Assembly: GCA_028291265.1 (NCBI GenBank) | Contig: JAQGIK010000143.1 | Coordinates: 62,001-126,000 of the forward strand | DNA: 64,000 bases | DNA from: Caulobacter sp. | GTDB taxonomy: Bacteria; Pseudomonadota; Alphaproteobacteria; Caulobacterales; Caulobacteraceae | Direction: 5' to 3' | In this document: piece after piece, positions 42,069 to 51,088 of the stretch | How the letters are laid out: each line of letters begins with the position of its first letter | Position numbering within the stretch: the first letter of the stretch is position 1 | Program-made: the position numbers and the translations under genes | Notes under the pieces: generated by a model | Database searches by the model: none | What the model was told of the DNA's origin: nothing | Seen by the model: the letters and a program-made list of their open reading frames with translations, nothing else

Positions 42069-43222
42069 ACCTCGACTTCACGGCCGAGGACGAGGCCTTT
42101 CGCGCCGAGGCTCGGGCCTGGTTGAACGACAACGTCCCGCGCGGCCCGCGCCCCACCGAGGGCCAGGCCATGCGGGCGTTCGACCTGGCCTGGCAGCGCG
42201 CCCAGTATGACGGCGGCTGGGCCGGCGTTTCCTGGCCCACGGAGTATGGCGGCCGGGGCCTGGAACTGACCCAGCAGCTGATCTGGTACGAGGAATACGC
42301 CCGGTCCGGAGCTCCGGAGGCAGCGTTGCTGTTCGTTGGCATGAACCATGCGGCCCCGACCATCATGGCCCGGGGCAACGAGGCCCAGAAAGCCTTCCAC
42401 CTGCCGAAAATCCTCAAGGGCGAGGTGGCCTGGAGCCAGGGATTTTCCGAGCCCAACAATGGCTCGGATCTCGCCGGCCTGACGACCAAGGCGGTCATCG
42501 ACGGCGATCATCTGGTGGTCAACGGCTCAAAGATCTGGACCAGCAACGCCCACCTTTCCGATTGGCAGGAACTGCTGGTCCGCACCGACCCGGCCGCGCC
42601 CAAGCACAAGGGGATCAGCTGGGCGATCTGCGACATGACCCTGCCGGGGATCGAGCTTCGGCCGATCATGATCATGACCGCGCCGGGCCACCACCACTTC
42701 AACCAAGTCTTCTACACCGACGTCCGCATCCCCCTGGCCAACGTGGTCGGCGAGATCAACGACGGCTGGAGCGTGGCCATGTCGACGCTCGGCTTCGAGC
42801 GCGGCACGGCCAGCATGTCCGAACAGATCCGCTACGGTGTCGTGCTCGAGAAGCTGGTCGACATGGCCCGCGAGCGGCTGGGCGAGGCGGCCCTAAAATA
42901 CGATGAGATCGGCCAACGCCTGGCGCAGCTTCGCGCCGAACACGCCGCCGTTCGGGCGATGACCTACATGATCGTCTCGCGTAGCGCAGGCGGCGGCGCC
43001 ATGGGCTCGGAAGCATCGCTGATGCGCGCCTTCTTCAGCCAACTTCAGCAGCGCACCCGTCGGATCGCCCTGGACATCATTGGCTCCGACAGCCTGGAAC
43101 TGCCCGACGTCGATCCCTGGATCCGGCCCTATCTGCGGTCCTTCTCGACCACCATCGCGGCGGGCACCAGCGAGATCCAGCGCAACATCATCGGCGAGCG
43201 TGTGCTCGGCCTGCCGAGGTAG
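42065..43222 (+). CDS. Acyl-CoA dehydrogenase, large (FAD-binding) subunit, pair 1
   Basis: 385 aa. FAD/substrate loop WSQGFSEPNNGSDLAGLTTK near residue 127 and NGSKIWTSNAHLSDW are intact. At the C terminus TIAAGTSEIQRNIIGERVLG has Ala where medium-chain enzymes have the catalytic Glu, so the base must come from elsewhere in this chain. The small protein encoded 3 bp later is a typical partner subunit. Such alpha2beta2 dehydrogenases act on bulky CoA esters, for example in steroid side-chain and ring degradation. ATG 42065 overlaps the MaoC stop. Confidence 0.9.
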   Translation: MNLDFTAEDEAFRAEARAWLNDNVPRGPRPTEGQAMRAFDLAWQRAQYDGGWAGVSWPTEYGGRGLELTQQLIWYEEYARSGAPEAALLFVGMNHAAPTIMARGNEAQKAFHLPKILKGEVAWSQGFSEPNNGSDLAGLTTKAVIDGDHLVVNGSKIWTSNAHLSDWQELLVRTDPAAPKHKGISWAICDMTLPGIELRPIMIMTAPGHHHFNQVFYTDVRIPLANVVGEINDGWSVAMSTLGFERGTASMSEQIRYGVVLEKLVDMARERLGEAALKYDEIGQRLAQLRAEHAAVRAMTYMIVSRSAGGGAMGSEASLMRAFFSQLQQRTRRIALDIIGSDSLELPDVDPWIRPYLRSFSTTIAAGTSEIQRNIIGERVLGLPR

Positions 43223-43224
43223 AG

Positions 43225-44250
43225 ATGAACCTTCTTCCCAACCCCGAGCAGGTCCAGATCCTCGACGCGGCGCGCAGCTTCCTGAGCGCCGAGGCCCCGG
43301 TCGAACGGTTGCGCCCGCAACACGGCCAGATCGGCAACCACGACGCCCGCCTGTGGCCCGAACTTGCGGAACTGGGCTTCCTCGGCCTGGGCCTGGCCGA
43401 GGCCCACGGCGGCGTCGGCCTTGGTCTGCCGGAAGAAATCCTGCTCTACCGCGAGCTCGGCCGGCAATTGATCTCGCCGGCCATCCTCGGGCTGACCCTT
43501 GCCGCCCTGCTGGCCGCGCGGTCCGACGATCCGGCCCTGTTGAACGCCATCGTTTCGGGCGAGGCCCGCATCGGCCTCGCCACGCCTCGGGGCGCCGTCA
43601 CCCTTGGTCCGGTCAGCAGCGGCGCCTTCCACCTGATCGAGGCCCGCGAAGCGGCCTGGGCCGTGGCCTGGACCGACGACGGCGCGGCCCTGTTTCGGAC
43701 CGAAGACTTCGGGGCCGCGGAAGATATCCTCTGTATGGACAGCCACCTGACCCTTGAACGGGGCCGGCTGGAGGCCTGCGAGCCGGCGATCTGGATCTCC
43801 GCCGCCGACGGCGACCTTCCCCGCCGCGCCCAGGTCCTGATCGCGGCCTATGCAACCGGCCTGGCCGAGGCGGCGCGCGACATGGCGGCCGACTACGCCA
43901 AGATCCGCCAGCAGTTCGGCAAGCCGATCGGCAGCTTCCAGGCCGTCAAGCACAGGTGCGCCGATATGGCGATCCTGGCCGAAGTCGCCTGGTGCCAGAC
44001 CGTGTTCGCCGCCGTTATGGTCCAGAACGGCGGCCCGAAAGCCACCTATCATGCCGGGGCGGCCAAACTGCTGGCCACCGACGCCGCCCTGAAAAACGCG
44101 GCCCAGAACATCCAGGTGCACGGCGCGTTCGGCTTCACCGCCGACAGCGACGCCCACCTCTACCTGAAGCGAGCCCATGTGATGGATTTCCTTGGCGGCG
44201 ATCTGCGCAGCCAGAAGGCGGCGCTGATCGGGCTCGCCGCCGCACTTTAA
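43225..44250 (+). CDS. Acyl-CoA dehydrogenase-like small subunit, pair 1
   Basis: 341 aa, shorter than a stand-alone enzyme. The C-terminal helical domain is well conserved (ADYAKIRQQFGKPIGSFQAVKH, then NIQVHGAFGFTADSDAHLYLKRAH), while the middle FAD loop with SEP and the GTSE motif are missing. That is the pattern of the non-FAD-binding partner in heteromeric acyl-CoA dehydrogenases. It begins 3 bp after the large-subunit stop. It should not work alone; it completes the FAD site of its partner. Confidence 0.88.
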   Translation: MNLLPNPEQVQILDAARSFLSAEAPVERLRPQHGQIGNHDARLWPELAELGFLGLGLAEAHGGVGLGLPEEILLYRELGRQLISPAILGLTLAALLAARSDDPALLNAIVSGEARIGLATPRGAVTLGPVSSGAFHLIEAREAAWAVAWTDDGAALFRTEDFGAAEDILCMDSHLTLERGRLEACEPAIWISAADGDLPRRAQVLIAAYATGLAEAARDMAADYAKIRQQFGKPIGSFQAVKHRCADMAILAEVAWCQTVFAAVMVQNGGPKATYHAGAAKLLATDAALKNAAQNIQVHGAFGFTADSDAHLYLKRAHVMDFLGGDLRSQKAALIGLAAAL

Positions 44251-44328
44251 CCCCCAAGACCGCGCCATGGCTTTCCGGCGCGGAGAGGGTCATATGTCGG
44301 ATCCAGCAGGGAGGTTTCCGAAGCGGTC

Positions 44329-45228
44329 ATGAACGTTCGCCTGGCGATCCTGTTTTCGGCGGTGGCGGAGGAGAAATCCTTCACGCGGGCTGCGGCGCGC
44401 CTGAACATCGCCCAGCCCTGGCTGTCGGCCCAGGTCCGCAAGTTCGAGGAGCAGCTGGGCTTCCCGCTGTTCGACCGCAACAAGGGTGGCATCGAGCTGA
44501 CCGCCGAAGCCGAGCGCATGCTGCCGCTGGCCCTGGAACTGGCCGAGAAGGCGGCTCAGCTTCGCGCGCTCTCCAGGGCTATCGCCCTGGACGTCTCGCT
44601 GTCGGTCGGCGTCGGGGCTCACGCCTCCAGTGGCGGTGTTCCGGAGTTCGCCCGGCTGAACGACGAGTTCGCTGTCCGCTACCAGGATGCCAGCCTGATG
44701 ATCGAGTCCGGCGTCACCGCCGGCCTGATAGAGGAGGTCAACGGCGGCCGCCTCGACGTGGCCTTGGTGATGGCGCCCTTCGATGACGAGGGCCTGCAAT
44801 CCATCCTGTTGCGCCAGTCACCGGCGTTCGTGTTGACGCCCAAGGACTCTCCGCTTGCCGCCCTTGCAAGGCTGCGGCCCAGCGATCTTGTCGGCCGGCG
44901 GCTGGCGGTGGTGCGCCGCTCGGACCAGCCGGATTTCTATGACGCCCTGTGCGCCCCCCTGGAACGACTGGGGGTGCAGCTTCGCGCCGCGCCCGAAACT
45001 AGCGGCCGCGCCATGGAGCACTTCGCCCGGGCCCAGCACGCCGATGTGCTGATGGTCGAGGGCGACCCCGCCGACTATCAGGGCGATCCCGAACTGGCGG
45101 CCCGCCCGCTGGAAGCCGACGTCCAGGTTCGCCACGTGCTGATCAGGCGGGCCGATAACCACAAGCGCGCGGTAGAGCGCTATTGGCGCGCTGCCGAGGC
45201 CCTGGTGGCGGCGCAACAGCCAGCCTGA
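44329..45228 (+). CDS. LysR family transcriptional regulator (WLS subgroup, copy 3)
   Basis: 299 aa. Helix-turn-helix FSAVAEEKSFTRAAARLNIAQPWLSAQVRKFEEQLG in the first 60 residues, with the Trp of this subgroup in QPWLS. Ribosome site GGGAGG before ATG 44329. It lies 78 bp downstream of the MaoC/ACAD operon and about 100 bp upstream of ligase copy C, all on the same strand. It may control either. The effector lobe contains the usual SPLAALARLRPSDLVGRRL segment. Confidence 0.92.
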   Translation: MNVRLAILFSAVAEEKSFTRAAARLNIAQPWLSAQVRKFEEQLGFPLFDRNKGGIELTAEAERMLPLALELAEKAAQLRALSRAIALDVSLSVGVGAHASSGGVPEFARLNDEFAVRYQDASLMIESGVTAGLIEEVNGGRLDVALVMAPFDDEGLQSILLRQSPAFVLTPKDSPLAALARLRPSDLVGRRLAVVRRSDQPDFYDALCAPLERLGVQLRAAPETSGRAMEHFARAQHADVLMVEGDPADYQGDPELAARPLEADVQVRHVLIRRADNHKRAVERYWRAAEALVAAQQPA

Positions 45229-45328
45229 GGGTCTAGGAACTCCGCTCCCCAACCTCCACAACCCGGGTTTGGCCCCTGGTCGCCTTGGCTACTACCGTTC
45301 AGGCTGGATCTGGACTGACGAGGACGGC

Positions 45329-46798
45329 ATGACGCTGGCGGCGCGCATCTGCGAGACCCTGGGATCGGCCAAGGCGCCGGCTTTCGAGGTGGACGGCGGC
45401 TGGCTGGCCTGGAGCGTCCTTGCGGTCGAGGCTGACCGGCTCAACACGGCGCTCGGCGACTGCGGGATCGGCCCGCATACCGCCATCGGCTTGATCGGCC
45501 GCAATCGCACCCGGCCCGCCGCCGCCTTACTGGCCATCCTCGCGGGGGATCGCTGTTTCGCCCCGATCAATCCGTTCCAGCCGGAACCCGGCATTCTGGG
45601 CGACATCGCCCGGCTGGACCTGGCCGCCGTGGTCGGCGAACCGGAAGACTTCGCATCGGGCGCGTTGGAGGCCTTGGCCCGGGAGCGGGGCTTTGCCGCC
45701 CTGCTGATGGACGGCGCGGACCGCCTGGATATTGTGGTGCGCGGAACCCGCCCGGGCTCCGACACCGGGACCTGCGCCTTCCTGATGCCCACCAGCGGGA
45801 CCACCGGCGTTCCCAAACGCATCCCGATCCGCGCCGAGTCCCTGGATGCCGCCCTGCGCGAAGGCCAGGTCATCGGGCGGGAGTTCGGCGAGGAGCCGGT
45901 TGCCGCGCCTCTGCAGTCGCCGCTCTACCAGTACTCGCCCCTGGTCCACATCAGCGGAGCCCTCGCCGTCGCCCGATGCGGCGCCGAGGGTCGGCGCCTG
46001 ACCCTCGCCGACCGCTTCAAGGCTGACGAATGGGTCGCCGCCATCGCCCGGCACCGCCACACCGCCGCCGGCCTGCCCCCGACCATGATGCGAATGGTGC
46101 TGGACAGCGAACCCGATCCCCAAGACCTGTCCAGCCTGGTCGGGGTCTGGTCCGGCTCCTCGCCGCTCGACCGGACGGTCTGCGCGACCTTCGAACAGAC
46201 CTATGGCGCCCGGGTGCTGGGCAGCTACGGCGCGACCGAATACTGCGGCATTGTCGCCAACGGCGCGCTGACCGATCGCGAGCGGTTCGGCGATCGCCCC
46301 GGGTCGGTCGGGCGGTTCCGCAAGAGCGTCGGCGATGCCCGTGTGATCGACCCGGCGACCGGAGAGACCGTGGTCGCCGGCGAGCAGGGCGTGCTGGAAC
46401 TTCGCGTCTACCGGATCGGGCCGGAGTGGATGCGCACCTCCGATATCGTCACCCTCGACGCCGAGGACTTCCTCTACATCCACGGCCGGGCAGACGACGC
46501 CATCAACCGGGGCGGCTTCAAGATCGTGCCCAGCGTCGTCGCCGATGTGCTGAAGCAGCATCCGATGGTCAGCGACGTGGCGGTGGTCGGCGTCGCCCAC
46601 GACCGCCTGGGCGAGGCGCCGGTGGCGTTGGTCGAGATGAAGCCAGGGCGGGCCTTGGTCCCGGCCGATGAATTGATGGCCTTCGCCCGCGAGCGTCTGG
46701 TCGCTTATCAGGTGCCCACGGTGATCAAGGTGGTGGCGCAGATGCCGCGCACACCGTCGATGAAGATCGACAAGACCGCGGTGAAGGCCCTGTTCTAG
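45329..46798 (+). CDS. AMP-forming acyl-CoA ligase (ANL superfamily), short-type copy C
   Basis: 489 aa. P-loop MPTSGTTGVPKRIPIR near residue 153, A8 motif TSDIVTLDAEDFLYIHGRAD, RGGFKIVPSVVADVL, and A10 lysine in PRTPSMKIDKTAV. The residue before the catalytic Lys is Met, again not Gly. ATG 45329 is preceded by GAGGAC at a proper distance and aligns with copies A and B; 20 more in-frame codons lie upstream. A palindrome AACCCGGGTT (45260-45269) lies about 60 bp before the start. Its TAG is shared in CTAG with LysR copy 4. Confidence 0.86.
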   Translation: MTLAARICETLGSAKAPAFEVDGGWLAWSVLAVEADRLNTALGDCGIGPHTAIGLIGRNRTRPAAALLAILAGDRCFAPINPFQPEPGILGDIARLDLAAVVGEPEDFASGALEALARERGFAALLMDGADRLDIVVRGTRPGSDTGTCAFLMPTSGTTGVPKRIPIRAESLDAALREGQVIGREFGEEPVAAPLQSPLYQYSPLVHISGALAVARCGAEGRRLTLADRFKADEWVAAIARHRHTAAGLPPTMMRMVLDSEPDPQDLSSLVGVWSGSSPLDRTVCATFEQTYGARVLGSYGATEYCGIVANGALTDRERFGDRPGSVGRFRKSVGDARVIDPATGETVVAGEQGVLELRVYRIGPEWMRTSDIVTLDAEDFLYIHGRADDAINRGGFKIVPSVVADVLKQHPMVSDVAVVGVAHDRLGEAPVALVEMKPGRALVPADELMAFARERLVAYQVPTVIKVVAQMPRTPSMKIDKTAVKALF

Positions 46799-47781
46799 AC
46801 CTCCATCACGAAGCCGACGTCCTCGCACTGCTCGATCGGCTGGCCGCCCAGTTCGAGGGCCGTCTCCCACAGGGCGGTGATGGCCGGCGTGGTGTATCCC
46901 TTGCGGCGCACCAGGCATTTGCGATTGGTGATGGTGACCCCGGCAAAGGGCTTGGGCAGGAAGACGTCGCCGCAACGCTGCGACACGTCCATCAGATTGC
47001 ACAGCGATAGCCACCGCTGACTGCGGGCCAGCCGGTCCATGGAGTCCCGCTGGAATTCCGGCGCCATGGCCGGCACGACGCCGGCGTCGATGAAGGGTTG
47101 GTACAGCGACTTGAAGGTCCAGGGATTGAGCCGCGCGTTGGGCATCACCAGCACATGGCCGGCCAGGTCCGACATGCGTACTTCCGGCAGGTCTTCGAGC
47201 GGATGGCCGCGCGGCACCAGCATGCAGAACTCGTCCAGCCGGATCGACAGCACCTCGATCCCCGCCGCCTCGAAGGGCCATGAGACGAAGGCCAGGTCCA
47301 GTTCGCCCAGCCTCACCCGGTCGAGCAGTTGTAGGGACGGCCCATTGGAGACGTCGACCACGGTTTCGGAATGTTCGGCGATGAAACGGTCGAGAATCTT
47401 CACTCGCTCGGGGTTGTAGAAGCTGTAGGGCAGAGCCCCGACGCGCAGTTCATCCTGGCCGCCGGCGCTGACCGCCCAGGCCGCCCGGCGGGCGTCTGCG
47501 GTAGCGCGGGCCAGCCGGCGGCTGGACTCCAGCAGGCTTTCGCCGGCGCTGGTCAGCTCGATACGCCGGGTGGTGCGGGCGAACAGGGTGCAGGAGAGCT
47601 CGGTCTCAAGCTGGCGAATCTTGTGCGACAGCCACGACTGGTCGATGCCCAGCCGCCGGGCGGCCTTGGTGAAGGACAGTTCCTCGGCCACCGCCGTAAA
47701 GAACAGCAGCAGATCGACGCTGAGCTGTGATCGTTTGTCGAACTCGGCGTCGACGACGCCCGCGCGGGCCGCTTGTCCCAT
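46795..47781 (-). CDS. LysR family transcriptional regulator (WLS subgroup, copy 4)
   Basis: 328 aa, with about 20 extra residues before the helix-turn-helix (MGQAARAGVVDAEFDKRSQL). Then FFTAVAEELSFTKAARRLGIDQSWLSHKIRQLETEL. The effector domain starts with LRVGALPYSFYNPERVKILD, very like the LysR at the right end of the window (LRIGALPYSFTDPARIELIH). It is divergent from the fused acyl-CoA dehydrogenase operon across a 260-bp region rich in dyads, and the right-end LysR is likewise divergent from a dehydrogenase pair. Confidence 0.92.
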   Translation of the reverse strand: MGQAARAGVVDAEFDKRSQLSVDLLLFFTAVAEELSFTKAARRLGIDQSWLSHKIRQLETELSCTLFARTTRRIELTSAGESLLESSRRLARATADARRAAWAVSAGGQDELRVGALPYSFYNPERVKILDRFIAEHSETVVDVSNGPSLQLLDRVRLGELDLAFVSWPFEAAGIEVLSIRLDEFCMLVPRGHPLEDLPEVRMSDLAGHVLVMPNARLNPWTFKSLYQPFIDAGVVPAMAPEFQRDSMDRLARSQRWLSLCNLMDVSQRCGDVFLPKPFAGVTITNRKCLVRRKGYTTPAITALWETALELGGQPIEQCEDVGFVMEV

Positions 47782-47811
47782 GACGTTTTCTTCCCTGGTC
47801 GCACAAGGCCC

Positions 47812-47895
47812 GTCTGACGCGGGTCTGACGCGATAGTGTCACGCGCGCCAAGGCGAACAAGTTGGCGCGCGACGCTGTTTTAGGACGATCCGTCC
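47812..47895. promoter_or_regulatory. Dyads and tandem repeats in the LysR copy 4 / fused ACAD promoter region
   Basis: Three elements: an 11-bp tandem repeat GTCTGACGCGR (47812-47822 and 47823-47833); the perfect dyad CGCGCGCCAA-N10-TTGGCGCGCG (47842-47871); and the palindrome GGACG-ATC-CGTCC (47883-47895). The 10-base spacer of the middle dyad puts its arms on one face of the helix, as for a dimeric regulator. Confidence 0.55.
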
Positions 47896-48041
47896 ATAAA
47901 CCCGGGGCTGGCCTCGCCAACTCCTGATGGAATCTCCCAAGTTTCCGAGCCTTACGCATTAGACGCGGGCCTGCTGCAAACCCCAGACATGAACTTGGCG
48001 CCGCCGCGTTCGCGGCGCCCACGAAACGATGGGGATGGGCG

Positions 48042-50282
48042 ATGTCCACGGCCGAACAGGAAGAGATCACCCGCGTCCTCGAGCGCTTTGTCCCGGACCG
48101 CGCCGCCGCACGGCGCGCCTTTCAAGGCGGCCCAGCGATGGATCGCGACCTGTGGAACGGGCTGGCGGAGCTTGGCCTGACGGGAGCCGGCATCCCTGAG
48201 GCGATGGGTGGCTCGGAGATCGATCTGGGGACCGAGGTCGCCATCGCCCAGACCCTGGCTGCCAGGACCGCGCCATTGCCGATGACCTCGGTGATCCTCG
48301 CGGCGCACATCCTTGGCGCGGGCAGTGGCGAGGCGGCGAATATCGCCGCGAAGCTGGCGGCGGGGGAAACCGTCGTTGGCGCGGCCCTGGCGGCCGACTC
48401 CCTGACGCCGCCGGTCCTGTCGGTCGGTGGCGGCCGGATCACCGGCGAGATGGGGCTGGTGATGGACGGCGCGGCCCTGGAGGTCCTGCTGGTCCCGGTC
48501 GATGGCCGCTGGTGGGCGGTGGACGTCTCGGCGCCGGGCGTGACCCGCGAGGAAGCACGCAGCTTTGACGCCACCCGCCGGCTGGCGACCATCAGTTTCG
48601 CCGGAGCGGCAGCCGTGCCGGTCTCGGACTTCCCGCTCGACTCGGTCCTGGCGCTGGCGTGGACCCTGCTAGCGGCGGAGTGCGTGGCGGTGTCCGACGC
48701 CGCCCTCAGCCTGACCCGCGACTATTGCCTGACCCGCGAGCAGTTCGGGGAAAAGATCGGCCGCTTCCAGGCCATCAAGCACAAGCTGGCCGACTGCCTG
48801 GTGTCGGTCGAGGGCGCCAAGTCCGCGGTGTTCGGCGCCGTGCGCTCCCAGGCCGGCGGCGTGCCGGATCTGCGGGCCGCCCGCCTGGCCAAGATCGTCG
48901 CCGGGGCGGCCGGCGTGTTCGTCGCCACCGAATGCGTCCAGATCCACGGGGCGATCGGGGCGACCTGGGAGCATGACCTGCATCTGCTGCTGCGCCGCGC
49001 CAAGGCCGCCCAGCTGACGCTCGGCTCCAACGACCTGCATCTGGACATTCTTTCGGCCGACCTTCTCGAGGAAGCGGCCCAGCGCCGCCGGGGCGAGGCC
49101 CGGCCGGTGAAGAAGCTGGAGGACGAGTTCAGCCTGCAGCCGGAAGACCACGCCTTCATCGCGAAGCTGCGCGCCTGGCTCGACGAACATGTCACCGAGG
49201 AAAAGCTGGCCCAGCTGCGCAGCCGCAGCATCCCCGTCCTTCAGGCCTGGCAGGCGGAAATGGCCGAGGCCGGCTGGGCCGGTATCCATTGGCCGAAGGA
49301 ATACGGCGGCCTGGAAGCCAGCTTCACCCAGCAGGTGCTCTACCACTCCGAACTGGCCTCGCGCGGCCTGCCGCCACTGATCGGTAATCGGGGCCTGAGC
49401 CTGACCGCCCCCACCATCATCGTGCACGGCACATCGGACCAGAAGGCGCGCTTCGTCGAGGCCTCGCGCCGCGGTGACATCCTGTGGGCCAGCGGATTCT
49501 CCGAGCCCGGCGCCGGGTCGGACCTCGCCTCGCTGCGCACCCGGGGCGTGGTCGAGGGCGACCACATCGTCGTCAACGGCATGAAGATCTGGACCAGCGG
49601 CGCGGACTTCTGCCACTGGATGTACACCCTGATCCGCACCGGACCGCTGGTTCCCAAGCATGCCGGCATCTCCTGTGTGATGATCCCGCTGGACGCCGAG
49701 GGAGTGACCATCCGGCCGATCCGCCGCCTCGACGGCGATCCCCATTTCAACGAGGTCTTCCTCGACAACGTGCGGGTGCCGCTGAGCAACCTGATCGGCG
49801 AGATCAACGAAGGCTGGAAGGTCACCAAGACCACCCTGGCCCACGAGCACTCCACCAACTTCCTGGGCGCCCAGCAGCGCCAGATCTTCCTCGTCGAACG
49901 GCTGCTCGGGCAACTGGCCCGGCGCGAGGCGGCGGCGGGAATCGACCACGGCCTGCGCAGGCGGATGGCCCAGTCCTGGATCAATACCCAGCTGCTGCGG
50001 CTGCACGGCCTGCGCAACATGTCGACCATCCTGGACGGCGGCGAGCCGGGCGCCGAAGGGTCGGTGCTCAAGCTGTTCGGCCAGGAGGAAGAGCGGCGGG
50101 TCTACGAACTGCAGGTCGATCTGCGCGGGCCCGAGGGACTGACCCTCGACCGGCCCGGCAAGGCCTACCTGGGCGCCCGCACCGCCACCATCGGCGGCGG
50201 CACCAGCGAGATTCACCGCAACAAGATCGCCGAGCGGGTGATGGGCATGCCGCGCGATCCCTGGGCGGACGACTGGAACTAG
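48042..50282 (+). CDS. Fused two-subunit acyl-CoA dehydrogenase (small-large order)
   Basis: 746 aa, twice the normal length. Residues 1 to about 355 look like a small subunit: LTREQFGEKIGRFQAIKHKL and QIHGAIGATWEHDLHLLLRR, with no SEP loop. A charged linker (RGEARPVKKLEDEFSLQPED, about residues 353 to 375) joins it to a complete large subunit with SGFSEPGAGSDLASLRTRG, NGMKIWTSGADFCHW and TIGGGTSEIHRNKIAERVMG. The fusion should give a one-chain version of the heteromeric dehydrogenases encoded elsewhere in the window. ATG 48042 has GGGGATGGG. A crotonase and a D-2-hydroxyacid dehydrogenase gene follow with gaps of 2 and 3 bp. Confidence 0.92.
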   Translation: MSTAEQEEITRVLERFVPDRAAARRAFQGGPAMDRDLWNGLAELGLTGAGIPEAMGGSEIDLGTEVAIAQTLAARTAPLPMTSVILAAHILGAGSGEAANIAAKLAAGETVVGAALAADSLTPPVLSVGGGRITGEMGLVMDGAALEVLLVPVDGRWWAVDVSAPGVTREEARSFDATRRLATISFAGAAAVPVSDFPLDSVLALAWTLLAAECVAVSDAALSLTRDYCLTREQFGEKIGRFQAIKHKLADCLVSVEGAKSAVFGAVRSQAGGVPDLRAARLAKIVAGAAGVFVATECVQIHGAIGATWEHDLHLLLRRAKAAQLTLGSNDLHLDILSADLLEEAAQRRRGEARPVKKLEDEFSLQPEDHAFIAKLRAWLDEHVTEEKLAQLRSRSIPVLQAWQAEMAEAGWAGIHWPKEYGGLEASFTQQVLYHSELASRGLPPLIGNRGLSLTAPTIIVHGTSDQKARFVEASRRGDILWASGFSEPGAGSDLASLRTRGVVEGDHIVVNGMKIWTSGADFCHWMYTLIRTGPLVPKHAGISCVMIPLDAEGVTIRPIRRLDGDPHFNEVFLDNVRVPLSNLIGEINEGWKVTKTTLAHEHSTNFLGAQQRQIFLVERLLGQLARREAAAGIDHGLRRRMAQSWINTQLLRLHGLRNMSTILDGGEPGAEGSVLKLFGQEEERRVYELQVDLRGPEGLTLDRPGKAYLGARTATIGGGTSEIHRNKIAERVMGMPRDPWADDWN

Positions 50283-50284
50283 CG

Positions 50285-51085
50285 ATGACCCACGCCTTCG
50301 AGGATCTGACCGTCGAGATTCGCCAGTCGGTTGGCTGGATCATCATTGACCGCGGCGACGGCCGGAACGCCTTGCGGCCCGGATCGCTGAAGGAAATCTG
50401 CATCGCGATGGACCGCCTGACCGGCGACGACGCGGTCCGCGCCATCGTCCTGTCCGGAGCCGGCAAGCATTTCAGCGCCGGAGCCGATTTCGCCTTCCTG
50501 CAAGACCTCGCGGTGATGCCCGGCATGGCCATCAAGTCGCAGATCTACGAGGTGTTTCAGGGCGCGGCGCGGCGGCTGTACCATTGCCCAAAGCCGACGG
50601 TGGCGGCGATCAACGGCGCGGCCGTGACGGTGGGGTGCGAGCTGTCCCTGGCCTGCGACTTCCGGCTGGTGTCGCCGACCGCGGTGTTCCAGGAAAGCTG
50701 GATTCGCCTGGGGCTGATGCCGCCGCTCGGCGGTCTCTACCTGCTGCCCAGGATGGTCGGGCTCAGCCTCGCCAGCGAGATGGCGTTGCGCGGCCGGGCC
50801 GTCAACGCCGAGGAGGCCGTGCGGATCGGCCTGGCCTCGGAACAGGCCGACGACGCGGCCGATCTTGCGGCCAGGGCCCAGGCCCTGGCGCTGGAACTGG
50901 CCGGCCTCCCGCCGCTTGCCTATCGCTCGGTCAAGGAGGCCATGCATCGCGGGCTGGACGCCAGTATGGAAGGTGAATGGTCGGCCAATGTGCTGAACCA
51001 GAGCCTGCTGCTGGGGACCGACGACTTCAAGGAGGGTCTCGCCGCGGTCATGGAGCGCCGGCCAGGACAGTTTACGGGACGCTGA
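50285..51085 (+). CDS. Crotonase family enoyl-CoA hydratase
   Basis: 266 aa. First catalytic Glu in AAVTVGCELSLACDFRLV (about residue 119). At the second site the sequence is AVFQESWIRLGLMPPLGGLYLLP; the usual Glu may be the one in FQES or may be missing. The C terminus FKEGLAAVMERRPGQFTGR is normal. It should take the enoyl-CoA made by the fused dehydrogenase. ATG 50285 starts 2 bp after that gene's stop; the earlier open frame is a shadow of the dehydrogenase gene. Confidence 0.88.
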   Translation: MTHAFEDLTVEIRQSVGWIIIDRGDGRNALRPGSLKEICIAMDRLTGDDAVRAIVLSGAGKHFSAGADFAFLQDLAVMPGMAIKSQIYEVFQGAARRLYHCPKPTVAAINGAAVTVGCELSLACDFRLVSPTAVFQESWIRLGLMPPLGGLYLLPRMVGLSLASEMALRGRAVNAEEAVRIGLASEQADDAADLAARAQALALELAGLPPLAYRSVKEAMHRGLDASMEGEWSANVLNQSLLLGTDDFKEGLAAVMERRPGQFTGR

Positions 51086-51088
51086 GAC

